NCBI RefSeq assembly: GCF_000003815.2
Contig: NC_049986.1
Coordinates: forward strand, 24,767,276 to 24,829,906
Reading direction: 5' to 3'
Length of the DNA stretch: 62,631 nucleotides
Origin: Branchiostoma floridae
Lineage: Eukaryota > Chordata > Leptocardii > Amphioxiformes > Branchiostomatidae
Below, one piece after another: positions 51,386 through 62,631 of this stretch (positions within the stretch are counted from its first letter, which is position 1; each line of letters opens with the position of its first letter). The position numbers and the translations under genes are program-made. The notes beneath the pieces were generated by a model that was not told where the DNA came from, did not search any database, and worked only from the letters and a program-made list of their open reading frames with translations.

Positions 51386-51644
51386 AAGCGAAAGTCGTAC
51401 CTTACTGAGCACCTTATAAGACGTGACAGTTAACCCGGGCAGTACAAGGTGATTAGAAAGTGAGAGTTTACCTGGTGAGCGTGGCAGTGTGACTTGTGAC
51501 AGACCCAGCTGTGCCAGGTTCCCTGTCGGCTGTCACTCACAGCCAAAACACTGGCTCAGAGCCAAACAACAGTCCTGTACTGACTGGGCTTTCCTGTAGA
51601 CTGGGCAAGCATGAGCTGTTTCTTTAGAAATGGACAAACCTAAT

Positions 51645-52242
51645 AGGGCCTTCACACGGAGATCGAATTAGCAGGAATCAAGCCGAACCAGTCGGAATGA
51701 AATATTTGCAAAATTCGTAACACAGTCGGGGCCAGTCCGAGTGGGAATTCAAAATGAACTCGATATCCCCTTCATACGAGAAGGAATGAGCCAGAATGCC
51801 TTCAGAATGAAAATTCTTTTCTATTCCTGGGAATTCGTAGTGTATTCTAGAAATTCTTACTGCATTCGAGATATTCTTTTGGCCACATTCGGGCAGGATT
51901 CGAGATGGCTTGCCGTTTCGGTTCTCCATCGAATGAGATAAGAACGTTTCGAATAATGTTGGAATGCCACAGAATGCGGTCAAACTGCAGTTAGAATAGA
52001 TAGAATCCACTTAGAATCCACTTGGAATGCCATTCGATATATCTACACTTCAAATGCACTTCGACAGTTTTTGACATATCAAAAACATTCGAGCCAGCCA
52101 AAAGAACGTGGACGAATAGCTGGAATGCAGTACGAATGTTTAGAATACAGTACGAATTGCGAGGAATTTCCACGAATAGAAAAAAAAAAAATCCATTCGG
52201 ACGGCATTCCGGCTCATTCGTGCTCTCGTGTGAAGGGGGCTA
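51645..52242. mobile_element. GAAT/ATTC-rich TIR element
   Basis: The inverted ends AGGGCCTTCACACG / CGTGTGAAGGGGGCT mark a 598-bp element. Its interior carries dozens of GAAT/ATTC words (GGAATTC, ATTCGA, AGAATG) in both orientations, as if built from a short palindromic unit. The left half is largely the inverse of the right half. Confidence 0.75.
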
Positions 52243-52384
52243 TAAGACTGCAATGTAACTTGTACAAACTGTACTATATGTATATATCAGCTTCAGAGCC
52301 AAACACTAAATCCTGTGCAAACAAGTTGAAGGGGCTACCCACATGTTTTGAGATCAATCAATAAATAAATCAATCTATAGATTG

Positions 52385-52595
52385 GGCAAGCTTGTTCACA
52401 AACAAGACAGGACTTTTAATACTAGAGCACTTCAGAATGGAGAAACATGAGACCTTAGAGTACAATACAACAGCTCAGAGACAAACAACAGACTTGGTCT
52501 TTCCTGTAGACTTGTTCACAAACAAGACTGGACTTTCAAAACACTGGAGTACTTTAGAATGGAGAAACCTTACACTGCAATACAACAATGTTTAA
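52385..52595. repeat. Two-unit tandem duplication, 120 bp
   Basis: 'cttgttcacaaacaagac.ggactttnaa' starts at 52391 and 52511. Looser relatives ('actgggc.tttcctgta', 'acaaactctggg') extend over 51580-53480. Confidence 0.75.
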
Positions 52596-52599
52596 CAAT

Positions 52600-54400
52600 T
52601 GTTACTGACTGCTCATGAACACTATGCACAAATAAATGAATGTTAAACAAAAAAACTTTTGAAACTAGTCTAAGACTGCTTACAAGAAATATTTGAGAAG
52701 TTAAGTTGGACAAAATGAACGACACAACAATTGATGTTGGCACTTAATCCCAGCAGGAGTTTCCTGTAGCATTACATGTTCATATAATCATTAACTTGTA
52801 TGCATTTGTTCATGTACACTTGAAAGTAAAGGCTCAGAGTCTGTACAGAAACTCTGGGTCTTGTGGGTAGCTTTGCGGAAGAAAGTACTTTTAAGACTTT
52901 TCACATCCAAGTACAATTACTACCGTTTTGTATGTCATTAGGACTATAGAAAGTGGCCTTCGTGAACTTTCCTTATTACTGTGCACAAACTCAGGTAACT
53001 GGATGGAAAGTAAAGAGTGCTTGACTTTTTATACTGACTTTGGCTGTGAGCCAAATGTGTGATCCAGACATGGGCTTTCCTGTTCTTACTGGAGTCTCTA
53101 CATGAACTCTTTTTGTCACTCCCTCAAGTAAAGATGTCATAATTATTATATACACACATCAGATATTAAAGCAAAGGCTTTAATTTCTGCACCTTCAAAG
53201 TACTGTGCACAAACTAGACACAGGTAACTGTGAAAATTAAAGAGTTCTTAAAGTAAAGAAGTTGGACTTAAATACAATAGACTTTGGCACAAAGCCAAAT
53301 ACAAGCCCAGACTGGGCCTTTCCTGTACTTCTAGAGCTCTGTACACAAACTCTGGGGGTTTGTTACTTTCTCAAATAAAGACCTCATTTATGCACAATAG
53401 ATGCAAATAAAGGCTATAGAACTGAATTTTGAATATTGCACAAATTACTCACAGTTGCTGTATGCATGGTTATCAAAAACACTCTTCCAAAGCAAGGAGG
53501 TACAAAGGTAGGTTTTAAGTAATTCTCGATAGCCTGGTTTTTGTTCCATGTTATAACAGAAGACAGATTCTTCCTAGACTCCCACAGTTTTTTGGAAGGA
53601 AGAGGGGTGAGAGGGATGGCCCAGGGCTGTGGGATCAGTCACTAGATAAAAGGATGGTAATGGATGACTTCCTCAAGATCACAGAGCTACCCTTAAGTGT
53701 GAGGTTAAGACGTCTTGGCTTCGACCCAGAGCTTGTGGTTCACCTCAAGAAGCTGCTGGTAAGAGCCGCCGGGCTTCCGCTGCCCTTTGGCACTTGACTT
53801 TGACTTGTAAAAATCTTTCAGACTTCTGCGTGTCAACGGTTGTGTTTGAAGTCTTCAAGACTTTCACAAGCTAAAACACAAGGCAAGACTGTTGCCTGTA
53901 CCATCACCATGACTACTGTACAAAATACGTACTAAGTCAATATATAGAATAATAGGTAACTTAAAGACTCTTGAAAACACATAAAACATGTATCTCAATT
54001 ATTGAACTAATAAATAATGACTTCTACCAACAGATGAACTTTCAAGTTAATGTACTGTTACTGACTCAGAGCTGTCTGTGTTGAACTTGAAGGTCAAAAA
54101 TCTCAAGGTCATTTACAGTACCTGCTGACCTTCCTGAAGGTCACCCCAAGGTCATCCATCACAACATTAAGACCCAAAGTCATCATTAAGAACAGCAAGT
54201 AGAAACTTTAGGGTTACTTACTTTGCAGAAATGCTGGGAGTTTCTCAAGTGTTGGAGCCTTGCCACTAGTGTGAGACGTGCAGTCTGAAGTTATCTGTCT
54301 TAAGTAATAGGCTTCTTATGTTGGGCCTTGCTTACATCTCCAGTCAACCCAGACAGACTCAACATGTTCACTTCCTGATGCAGATCTCTAACAATACATC
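52600..54400. other. No gene recognised; diffuse repeats
   Basis: It has old, loosely repeated blocks ('gtgcacaaact..caggtaactg', 'agccaaat..agac.gggc.tttcctgt') at 52800-53460. A 45-codon ORF at 53660-53797 is listed separately. Confidence 0.45.
53660..53797 (+). CDS. Small ORF or exon-like frame, 45 residues (uncertain)
   Basis: It encodes MDDFLKITELPLSVRLRRLG, then FDPELVVHLKKLLVRAAGLP and LPFGT, a Leu/Arg-rich, helix-prone peptide. A GTAAGAG donor-like site follows KKLL. Not recognised. It could be an exon fragment or chance. Confidence 0.12.
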   Translation: MDDFLKITELPLSVRLRRLGFDPELVVHLKKLLVRAAGLPLPFGT

Positions 54401-54411
54401 ATCCAGTTTTA

Positions 54412-54653
54412 GGCCAAACTAATTTAGTTTGTTGGTTCTCGGATTTTAGAAACAATTTTAGAAAAATGCTTAACTGGAAAAACATATTATGAAAACAAAT
54501 ACTGTGGACCAGGTTAATGCCTTGGTGCTCCAAGTTCTATGAATCAATACAGGCATAGTCAAGTTTTCCTCCCTGCCCGTTACTTTTATGATGTCCACTT
54601 TCTATAATTTCACTTTAAAATTCTGAGAACCAACATATTAGATTGGCGTGACC
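54412..54653. mobile_element. Diverged PIF/Harbinger-like MITE, copy C
   Basis: Ends GGCCAAACTAATTTAG and its diverged inverse, with TTA on both flanks (54409-54411 and 54654-54656). Related to copies A and B by its end sequences only. Confidence 0.6.
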
Positions 54654-54909
54654 TTACAGGAAGAGATCTCTGATCCTGTGTTTAATGTTCCAAATGCTGT
54701 GCACAAACTTGACACTCGGGAATGCCTGCTTTAACTTATAGACAATAGAAATTGATGTCAGAGTCTAACATGTTCCCTTCCTGCTGTAGATCTTTATCTG
54801 TACCTTGCCCACACTTACAGGAAGGGATCAGTGCTCCTGTGTTTAAAGCTTGTCTGTCAGACCTGGAGCACAGGAAACTGCCCGTGATGGGGACACATTA
54901 CCAGAACAT

Positions 54910-55430
54910 TTAATCAGGAAACCACTGACAACCCCCTCCCCCTTCCCCAAGCATGTAAGATGTCACCAATGTGTGTCATACATGCAAAACTAGTGTCCAA
55001 AACAGAGCTGTGAATATATGTTACTAATGTGTTGAGACAGATAGTTTATCAGGAAACCATTTCATTTTCAACCCCTCTAACCTTCCCCAAGTACGATATT
55101 CCTACTCCTACTCTCACCAATGTGTGTATTGGTAAAACTAGTGTCTAAAACAGAGCTGGGTTTACATGACTGGTGGTGGGACAGATACCATGAAACTGCC
55201 TTCCCCAAGTAAGATATCCTACTCCGTAACTCTCACCAATGTGTGCACATTGGTACAGTAAAACTGGTGTCTAAAACAGAGCTGGGTGTATCTTATTGGT
55301 GGTTGGAATTCCCTACTCCTCCTCTTACCAATGTGTGTGCATTATGGTAAAACTGGTGTCTACCACAGGAAACCACTGATGATGGGTGTACATTACCAGT
55401 AATGGAACAGACAGTTTGATCAGGAAACCA
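54910..55430. repeat. Degenerate tandem array, unit of about 90-150 bp (array 3)
   Basis: Units carry 'ctctcaccaatgtgtgt' and 'taaaactggtgtctaaaacagagctggg'. Marker positions are about 54964, 55115, 55234 and 55326. Confidence 0.85.
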
Positions 55431-55479
55431 ATGGTGTCCTGTGCTCCTCCCCTAATCTGTATTAAGGAGGAGATCCTGA

Positions 55480-57910
55480 CATGTTACCACTGAAATGATG
55501 TCCTGAGCTGTTCTCTGGTGAATCTCAGTCTAAGACATTCAGGCCTAGTAAACTTATTTATCGTACTTCTTACTACTTCTACTTCTACTACAGACAACAA
55601 TCCCCTCTCAGATAACTTAAGCAACAGCTGGTCAGGTGTTACCCTTAAGCTCCTTAAGTAGTGGCATTCCTCAAAGTACAGTCCTAAGGACTGCAACCTT
55701 TTCCAGTAGCATGCATGTGGGGTTAGCAACAACAGCTGGGATTCAACCCCCAACTCCTTGTTCCAGAAGCAGAGTTTTACACACATTACCATGCAGTGAT
55801 CACACACATTAATCAGCCCTGTCCCTGGTTCTCACCTGCAGACGATCTGAAGGCTTCATCTGTGGCTCGTTAGGCAGGGTCGTTAACGTGCAGGAATTCG
55901 GACATGACGAGGCAATAATTACAGTTAATTTGTATCCCAGAGTCCACCACTGCCCTGGTCAGACAGAAGTCACGTTTTCCTCACCGGGGTTCATCCGAGG
56001 TCAAACGTTTTCGGTAGCGAGACCCAAATGGGTGCTTTAAGGAGCCAAATGACTTCCTCAGACACTTAACAAGAAACAGCCGAGACTTCAAGACTCACAG
56101 AGTCTTATCAGCCCAGAATCAACGTCTTAAAGGACTTCCCTTTCTTGACAACTCAGGTTCAAGTTGAGTGGTGTGAGCTTTTCATTAGGCGGCTTTTAAA
56201 AACACTTAGAGTTTGATGTCAGGCCTTGGGCATGGCAAGTTGCTCAGTCAAACATAACCAGCTGCTCTTGCTGTGTGCCTATAAAGCTTCTGTATCACCA
56301 TGAAGAATTGATAAAATACACTGGTACAGGTACATAAACGTGAATGAAAAGCTTTTTGTTTTATCTCAAACCTTGGGGAGCAATGGCCAAGTGGGTAGAG
56401 TGTCCACCTTTGTATTTGGTAGGCTGTGAGCTTGATAGAGTCATACCAAAGACTTTAAAATGGTACATGCTGCTTTCTCTGTTTATAATAGCACATGGGT
56501 ATTTAGGAAAGAGTATGGAAGTTGAATACACAGCAGTTGACTAGCCCCCTGCTGTAGTGATTGCACAAAGCTGTGTGGCCCAAGGGCTTCAGAATGGTGA
56601 TAGGCATCGCCATATGGATTATGTATAGCACAGAAGAACTTGCAACCAAGTCATGTTTGCATGATGAAGGATTATCTAACTAATTTAGTCAAACCTATGC
56701 TTGTATAACCCGCCCAGGGTATAGCCTAGCTACCTGCCCTATACTTGAACTTTTCTCTCCTGTTTATGTTGAGGATAAGACAACAGTGTGCCATCACTGA
56801 CAGACAGTACTGACTGTGGACCTGTCACACATGTGGGGGGAGTTTAGTGGTGACAGCAGTGAGATGTGTTGTCTGGAGCATCTCTGTGGTTTTGGGGAGC
56901 CAAGGAGTAGGGACTTTATCATAGGATACACTAGTCCTGTCATTTCAGGTTTTGAAAGTCTTTTTATTCAAGGCAGTGATGAAAATACTGTAACAGTAAC
57001 ATTCAAATTTGTTAGTTACTAGCTGTATATAATAATTTTGATTTGGAACAGTTTTAGATTAATTTTTTTACTATACTAGTTTATCGGGCTCGTCAGTCAC
57101 CAGCACGCCTGCACCAGACGGGGGCTACATCCTAGATGATCTTTGGTCGCGAAGCAAAGCCGAGAGAGTTTAGAGGAGGGCAGAAGTAATTGACTGTCCC
57201 TTCAGGAGTTTTGAAGTGTACAGAAGAAATAACTTATCTTTAAGGTGTCACTATGATAGAATTGATAGAGGTTTACATTAGGGAAAGACAACAATGACTG
57301 TAAAATCTCAAACCTGAATCTCCTACAGAAATTGGAAGGTTGAAGAGTCGGGAGTTATTCACCAAACTGTTGTCACTGTCATTATAACAGAATAAAATAA
57401 CGGCCCACAATGTCTGGAGATTCTCAGGTCTGAATGATACACTGAGAGCACAGAAATTATTATAATAACAGAAAAACTCCTGAAAGGTTGAAGAGTTGAG
57501 AGAAGGTCGGGATTCTATTCACCATATGGTCAAGAATTCGGAAATGGTTTGACAGGAAAGAATGTCTTCAACTGAGAGACATCTTCCTGAGACATCTCAG
57601 ACACCTGTCAACATCTTAAGGAAAACACCTGGCTTATAAGGGTCTCATTGAGACATCACCGATAAGGCAACTTTAAGATGACTGAAATTCTGAAATGTGG
57701 GACACCTTAAAAGTTACCAAACCATTCCTTTATATGGAGAAGCAAAAATTAATGATGTTGAAGTTTGTAAGCAAATTGCTTACTTCAAATGTTGGGACAC
57801 AGGACTGGAGTAATTAACCGTAATTGCCTGGTAAGTGACATTGCCCCTGCCTCGAGGTAAGCGATTTGCTTGTGCTGAACGAAAGGTGCAAACTTCAACA
57901 TGGTTCGTAC
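55480..57910. other. No gene recognised; contains one SINE
   Basis: Apart from the SINE at 56378-56590, only short unsupported frames are seen. A minus-strand frame at 55484-55807 overlaps a tRNA-like 'ggattcaacccc' segment and is probably SINE-derived. Confidence 0.4.
56378..56590 (+). mobile_element. Second tRNA-derived SINE family, copy 3
   Basis: Plus-strand copy: tRNA-like head 'gcaatggccaagtgggtaga', then 'agtcataccaaagactttaa' and 'ctgtagtgattgcacaaagctgtgtggccc'. Confidence 0.8.
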
Positions 57911-57914
57911 CAGT

Positions 57915-58010
57915 ACAGAATAGAATAGAACAGAACTTTATTGCATGACACCTGTACAGGATACAGTGTATGGCAACTTGAACATACAATACATACATAC
58001 AGAACAGTTT
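57915..58010 (-). mobile_element. Possible SINE/LINE tail
   Basis: 'aatagaatagaacagaactttattgcatgacacctgtacagg' looks like a retroelement 3' end with its A-rich side on the minus strand. Confidence 0.4.
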
Positions 58011-58779
58011 AACTACATGGGTTACTAGTATCTAAAAACTTAGGAAACTAATCTATTTTACACATGGTATATATCATTGACAATCAGGCTAGCATTATGT
58101 GCTGGTGATGAACTTTGATTCATGCTAGAAATTAATGTTTTTCTACTTGAAAATAACTAGCTTTACTTTTCTAACCAATTAAAGAATTAAGATAGTGAAA
58201 GTGACAAGGCAAGATGCCTTTCTCTTGTACAGTTTAAGGGTCTTGTCATGATATTAAGGCATCTTGACAAGTGTGAGGTTCTTGAAATCTAAAATCTGGG
58301 ACACCTGCACATTCCGACAATTCTTCTCCACTTCAAGAAGTGAAAACAAGTTTCCTCAAGGCTGTACCAAATAAAGACCTCAGACAAACAGCTGCTGCAG
58401 TCATGCAACAACAACCTCACAAGTAAGGCACAAATCAAGACAACAGCCTCTGACATATACTGCTCACAACTTGTATATTCAGGCCAGTTTCTTTTCCTTA
58501 AACATTAAATGAAAGGTAAAAATGTCACTTAGTCTAGTTGACATCATAAAAGGCAATACATGGCTGTATTCATGCCATAAACCTGAGTGCACCAAACGAA
58601 GGCATAAAGCTGATCCTCATGCTTTTTTACGTTGTTTTTCAAAATCAGAGAACCAAAAACTTGAATTGTTTTGGCCTCAGTCTGTCAGGAAGAAGGACAA
58701 AATGTTGTCAGACAAACCTAATATATAGCAAAAAATAATAGGACCCAACCCACTACCAAAGTTAGTATACTGCTACGAA

Positions 58780-59400
58780 TTGTAACCAAGTCCGAAACAA
58801 TGGGCAAACAGCCTAAGTTACACCAATTGCAAACTTTTCAGCCAGGTGCTATTACTATGACAATCACACATGTAACAACCCACTTTAGGAAAGATTAACA
58901 TAGATCAAGGAAACAGAAACTTGTCAAACAAACTTTAACAAGGAAGTGTCAGTGATCCAACTCTTCATCAGGCATCGTTAACAACACAATGATCTAATAC
59001 TGACATACACATGTATATACTACAGTAACTCCATTCCAATGGTATTATACTGACAGAGCAACATGGTTTCACAAATTCACCTTTCACAATCTTGAACAGC
59101 AAACAAATCAAGAAATCTTTAAACCAACTTTACAAAGGGTAAACCTGATCAGTAATCCACTTGTAACCAAACTATAGAAAATTCCACCACTACGATGTTG
59201 AAGCACAACAGCTAGAGCTGCAAGCATACTGAGTACTGAAGTCATTGTACAAATGTACATTATTGTACTCCATTGGTATTATACTGACAGAGCAACATGG
59301 TCATAAACCTTCAATCCAAGCAGGAAACAAATCACTGACAAGAAATCTTTGAACTAACCTTAGAGAGGGTGTCGGTTTATGTAGAAAATCCCCAAACTCC
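58780..59400. repeat. Degenerate tandem repeat, unit of about 240 bp
   Basis: 'ggtattatactgacagagcaacatggt' occurs at about 59041 and 59274, with shared 'caagaaatctttgaac.aac.tta..aagggt' after it. A weaker first unit starts near 58800. Confidence 0.75.
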
Positions 59401-59509
59401 GATGTAGTACCACGGTTAGCGCAGTGAGCCGTGCGTATCAGTCTCTGCACCAGGGCTGTCCTCAGAACATCTGTTTCCTGTGTAGGCTCCCTGCAGGGTT
59501 GGGTCTGCT

Positions 59510-60015
59510 CAGTTCAACCACCTGTACAATATACAGGCAGGGCTAGCAACGTTCTTAAAGTTCACAGCCTAAAGTCTCAGGACAATCTTAATTCTTGTAA
59601 TGGCTGATGTTCTCTGCTATCTGGACCTGAATGGGCCCTAGATCTACCCTGCTGGGCTAGCAACGTTCTAGCCTAAAACTTTAAGACAATCAATTGTCTT
59701 GACCGATAATTCTCTGCTATCATCCTCAGAGCCTGAACGGGCCTACCCTGTGCTGAGCTAGCAACGTTCTTGAAGTGCACAGCCTAAAACATTAAGATAG
59801 TGCACTACGTACTTGGCTGACAATTTTGAAACTTCTTAACCACCTGCACAATATAAGGGCTTGACTCGCAAGGTTCTTCAAGTCCACAGCCTAAGACCTT
59901 AATGCAATCTACTGGGTTTCTGTAGCTAATAATAGCTTACCTTTAATTGTCAGAGCCTGAATTGTCTGAAGATCTACTGCAGACTGCAGTTCTTTGTTAA
60001 GTACACGTATTAGCA
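59510..60015. repeat. Degenerate tandem array, unit of about 100-115 bp (array 4)
   Basis: Units carry 'gggctagcaacgttcttnaa' and 'gt.cacagcctaaaact.taagacaat'. Markers at about 59542, 59656, 59757 and 59866, plus a weak one near 60010. Confidence 0.85.
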
Positions 60016-60019
60016 ACTT

Positions 60020-62380
60020 AGAGCTTTAAGGTCTAGTTGGCCAATAGTATTTCATGTACTAAGTCATACATGTAAGTCCTCAGCTACCTGTGGAATGGAT
60101 TGTACCACTCCTTAATCCCCTTTTATACCTGACCTCCCAACCTAACGTAATGATGCAACTGGAGGAAGTCTCTGGTGGGGTGAGTGGGGACTTTATGTGC
60201 GTGTACGGGGGCGTACACACGTATGTGCGTGCGTATGAGCTGATATTTTTAGCTCATTAAGGAACTGTGCTGTCTGCATTAATTCCTGGCCAGTCATGTG
60301 CAGATTTATTCCCACTCAGACATTATAGTGTATATATGCATGTGGGTAAGAGAAGGTCTATTAGTGTCTGTGTATGTGTGCCTTTAGAAAAGTTAAATGA
60401 GCAACCTTATCAAAAACCTGCCGACCCACTTTTTTGTAGTTTGACTGCTAGCATGACATGAATGAAATTTTCAGTCGGAGTGATGAAATCATTGTAGATT
60501 ATAATCGTTTTCTCCTCAAGTGTTTTGCAGTAGAAAATCTGTGCTTGTACAATGCATTACTGTCGTAATAAAGATGTATTGTTGAAAATAGCCGTATCCT
60601 GATTCATTTCAGTCTTACATTCATTAAACAGTATTTGTCGAAAATCTAGAAAAGAATCCCTACTGAAAACGAGCCCAATTTTTTCCGGGCTGTTTTCAGA
60701 AACACAGCATTAACCTTTCCAGGCCTAAGACAAGGGTACATAGGAGTTGCTATTTGCAGCTTTCGAGGGGAACTGAAACTTGTGTTAGTTCCTCTGTCCC
60801 CAGACGTAAACGTAAATAAGTCTGGAATTTTCCTTTCTTAACTCTCATTGTTTCCTTAGACATGAGGTATACATGTAAGAAAAACATAATGTCTGAGAGT
60901 AATGACAGACCAGAAATTCTGCTGGGTAATTTCCTGTATTTCATTGCCTTTAAATGCTGACGAACAGGAAATGGATGTAGTCATGTAGACTGCTCAATGA
61001 GATTTCAGAATTTCAGATGGTGGTCGGAAACGCTTAGTCAGAAAGCCATATTCTTCCATACAGTGAGAAACTGCTAGTTAGGCTAATGTCACATTTCCAC
61101 AAAGGGGTCCAGCCATGAACTGGAACAAAAAGGACCATAAAAAAAAAATAAGAACACAAAATGGACAAAAATAATTGTTCATATTTATTGGCAGAAACTT
61201 TGATTTTTTGTTTTCGCAAACAGCCCGGCCAGGCCCAGGGTAGGAAATGTGACGAAGGCCTTATAAAGCTTATGCAATCATACAGTACAATTATGAGACA
61301 AGTAAGGTACTTTTATCAGTGTGTACTCGTTACCTTTATGCATAGTCTACATTGTACATCAGTGAGGTAAATGTACTTACTGTTGACTAAAGTCTCCAGA
61401 GTATGGGCCCTCACACTCTTGTATGTGGCCATTGGAACTCAAGTGACTTCATGTTAGAACCAACAACAAGTATTTCATTTGTTTGTTGACTTAATTGCTC
61501 CACAAGATTTTGGGCCAAGGAGGAATCACTTTCATTTCTAATCTAACTTGACATTGAATTATTGATACGTACACTTGTAAAGCTTATTGAGGACCTGGTG
61601 TTGAATTTGTAAAAAAGTATGATTGTACTTTCCCCACTCTTGTAGATTGTTACACATGTATGTGACCTTTGAAACTCGGCTGAGTTCATGTTGAAACTAT
61701 TTCATTCATTCTGTTCACTTTGCTCTTCAGTCAGACATGACCTAACCCACAAGCCTAGGGAGACAATGGTACATGTACATGTAGTATGTCTGTGTGGTGG
61801 GCTTGTGGGGATTTGAGTTTATTGAGTTTATTGAGATACCCTTTAGCTAAGATTAAGCTAATCTTCCAGGGCTCATACAATAAAAAAGACATACAGTATA
61901 TACAACATAAACAGATACAATAACATCCACCCAAATAAAGATCAGACTTACATCCAAATACATATATACATATAGTCTAAAATCCGAGTGAAGTCAGAGG
62001 GCACATATGTTAGATACACTATAGGTGAGTAGGTGTGTGTTAAGGGGAGTTGACAAGTCAGCTTGAAGAGCTTTCCAGCCATCTATGGGAACCTTAGTGC
62101 CCTTTTCTGTAGAGTGTCAGTCTTTTTAATTCCCAACAATTAAGTTGATGTAAAGTGAAACTGGTACAGTTGAAAGCGCAATTATCAATGTCAGAATTTA
62201 GTGTAAAGCAAAACCTGCCCATCAAATTCAATGTATCTTAATATTAACGAAGATCTCTTTTTTTTTTTCATGTTGCTGTCTTCTGTATGCTGCCCACCCC
62301 CTCCCACCACTTGGACTCTTCCACCTGCGTGGCATGTGATGTGAACTACTTCTAAATCCAGGTATGTTACTTGCACGTTT
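60020..62380. other. No gene recognised
   Basis: It includes an alternating CGTA/TGTGCG patch (60195-60240) and a retroelement-like tail (61806-61990). No coding evidence. Confidence 0.4.
61806..61990 (-). mobile_element. Possible retroelement tail
   Basis: A (GAGTTTATT)n start is followed by 'gatacccttta' and a body with 'cagggctcatacaataaaaaagacatacag', resembling the other minus-strand tails in the window. Confidence 0.4.
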
Positions 62381-62426
62381 TGATCACAGTAATATATTTT
62401 ATATTGTGTGTGTATATATCCCGCAG

Positions 62427-62523
62427 CGATGGACGACAAAGAGGGGTGGAGGAAACTAGTTATGTGGAGATTCCGAGCGAGCTCGCCGGAGTGTGTGTAT
62501 ATATACAGTATAGCAACATTCTA
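62427..62523 (+). other. Possible first coding exon near window edge (uncertain)
   Basis: After TATATATCCCGCAG, an ATG opens MDDKEGWRKLVMWRFRASSP followed by GAG|TGTGTGTAT-like sequence. The patch is CG-richer than its surroundings and another frame (YVEIPSELAG) is also open. A gene starting here would lie mostly beyond the window. Confidence 0.2.
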
Positions 62524-62631
62524 ACACATGTGTTATACTCAGCCTCTGACTTCTTGAGTTTTGTGCAGGGGTCAGAGTTAACTGTTAGTAGCAGGTCCAT
62601 CTTTACTGCCATAGCTGATTCATAGAAGTTC

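Noticed and set aside
55484-55807. 107-residue minus-strand ORF
   Set aside because: It overlaps a tRNA-like SINE segment (ggattcaacccc) and has no recognised domain.

Overview
This window looks like a piece of an invertebrate chordate genome, most likely an amphioxus (Branchiostoma). Genes are split into many short exons with ordinary GT-AG introns, one gene also has two minor-spliceosome (U12) introns, and the non-coding part is full of small DNA-transposon derivatives, tRNA-derived SINEs, LINE tails and minisatellites. The species call is an inference from gene content and repeat style. Two assembly gaps (6221-6661 and 24631-24730) interrupt the sequence.

Three genes can be read exon by exon. 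(1) On the minus strand at 3054-4838 is a three-exon, 235-residue ubiquitin-conjugating-enzyme-fold protein closest to the NEDD8 E2 UBE2M/UBC12, with a repetitive C-terminal extension. (2) Divergent from it across an intergenic promoter of about 0.9 kb is KIFAP3 (kinesin-2 accessory subunit KAP3), plus strand, 5758-21525. Its 18 coding exons give 729 residues that match the human protein from its first residue to the conserved block before the variable C-terminal tail; the tail exon was not found. (3) On the minus strand at 24389-31388 is an eight-exon, 984-residue secreted protein with signal peptide, coiled coils, a Gly/Ser/Tyr/Asn-rich linker and a complete C-terminal fibrinogen-related domain (FReD). 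From about 31.4 kb to the end I find no convincing multi-exon gene, only mobile elements, degenerate tandem arrays with units of about 90-150 bp, and a few short exon-like islands.

The most striking feature is that exon edges in all three genes have been tandemly multiplied. At least ten exons have decoy copies of an intron-exon boundary (acceptor plus the first part of the exon, or the last part of the exon plus donor) next to the working copy. In KIFAP3, exon 2 has 16 upstream decoys, exon 13 has 5, and exon 15 has 3. In the exon 2 and exon 13 arrays every unit-to-unit distance is a multiple of three, and in exon 15 the last two are, so the working reading frame stays open through intervening intron sequence. 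Choosing an upstream acceptor would then add in-frame repeats instead of breaking the protein. Other arrays (exons 3, 9, 13 3' side and 18 of KIFAP3; exons 2 and 5 of the FReD gene) do not keep frame. I recall that exon-intron-spanning minisatellites ('mirages') have been described at an amphioxus alcohol dehydrogenase locus, but I cannot verify that here. Their density over three neighbouring genes, and the frame-keeping subset, are what deserve a second look.

Functionally, KAP3 is the non-motor subunit of heterotrimeric kinesin-2 (anterograde intraflagellar transport), the E2 is a probable cullin-pathway or other UBL conjugating enzyme, and the FReD protein is probably an extracellular lectin-like or angiopoietin-like molecule. 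Nothing in the sequence suggests that the three act together.
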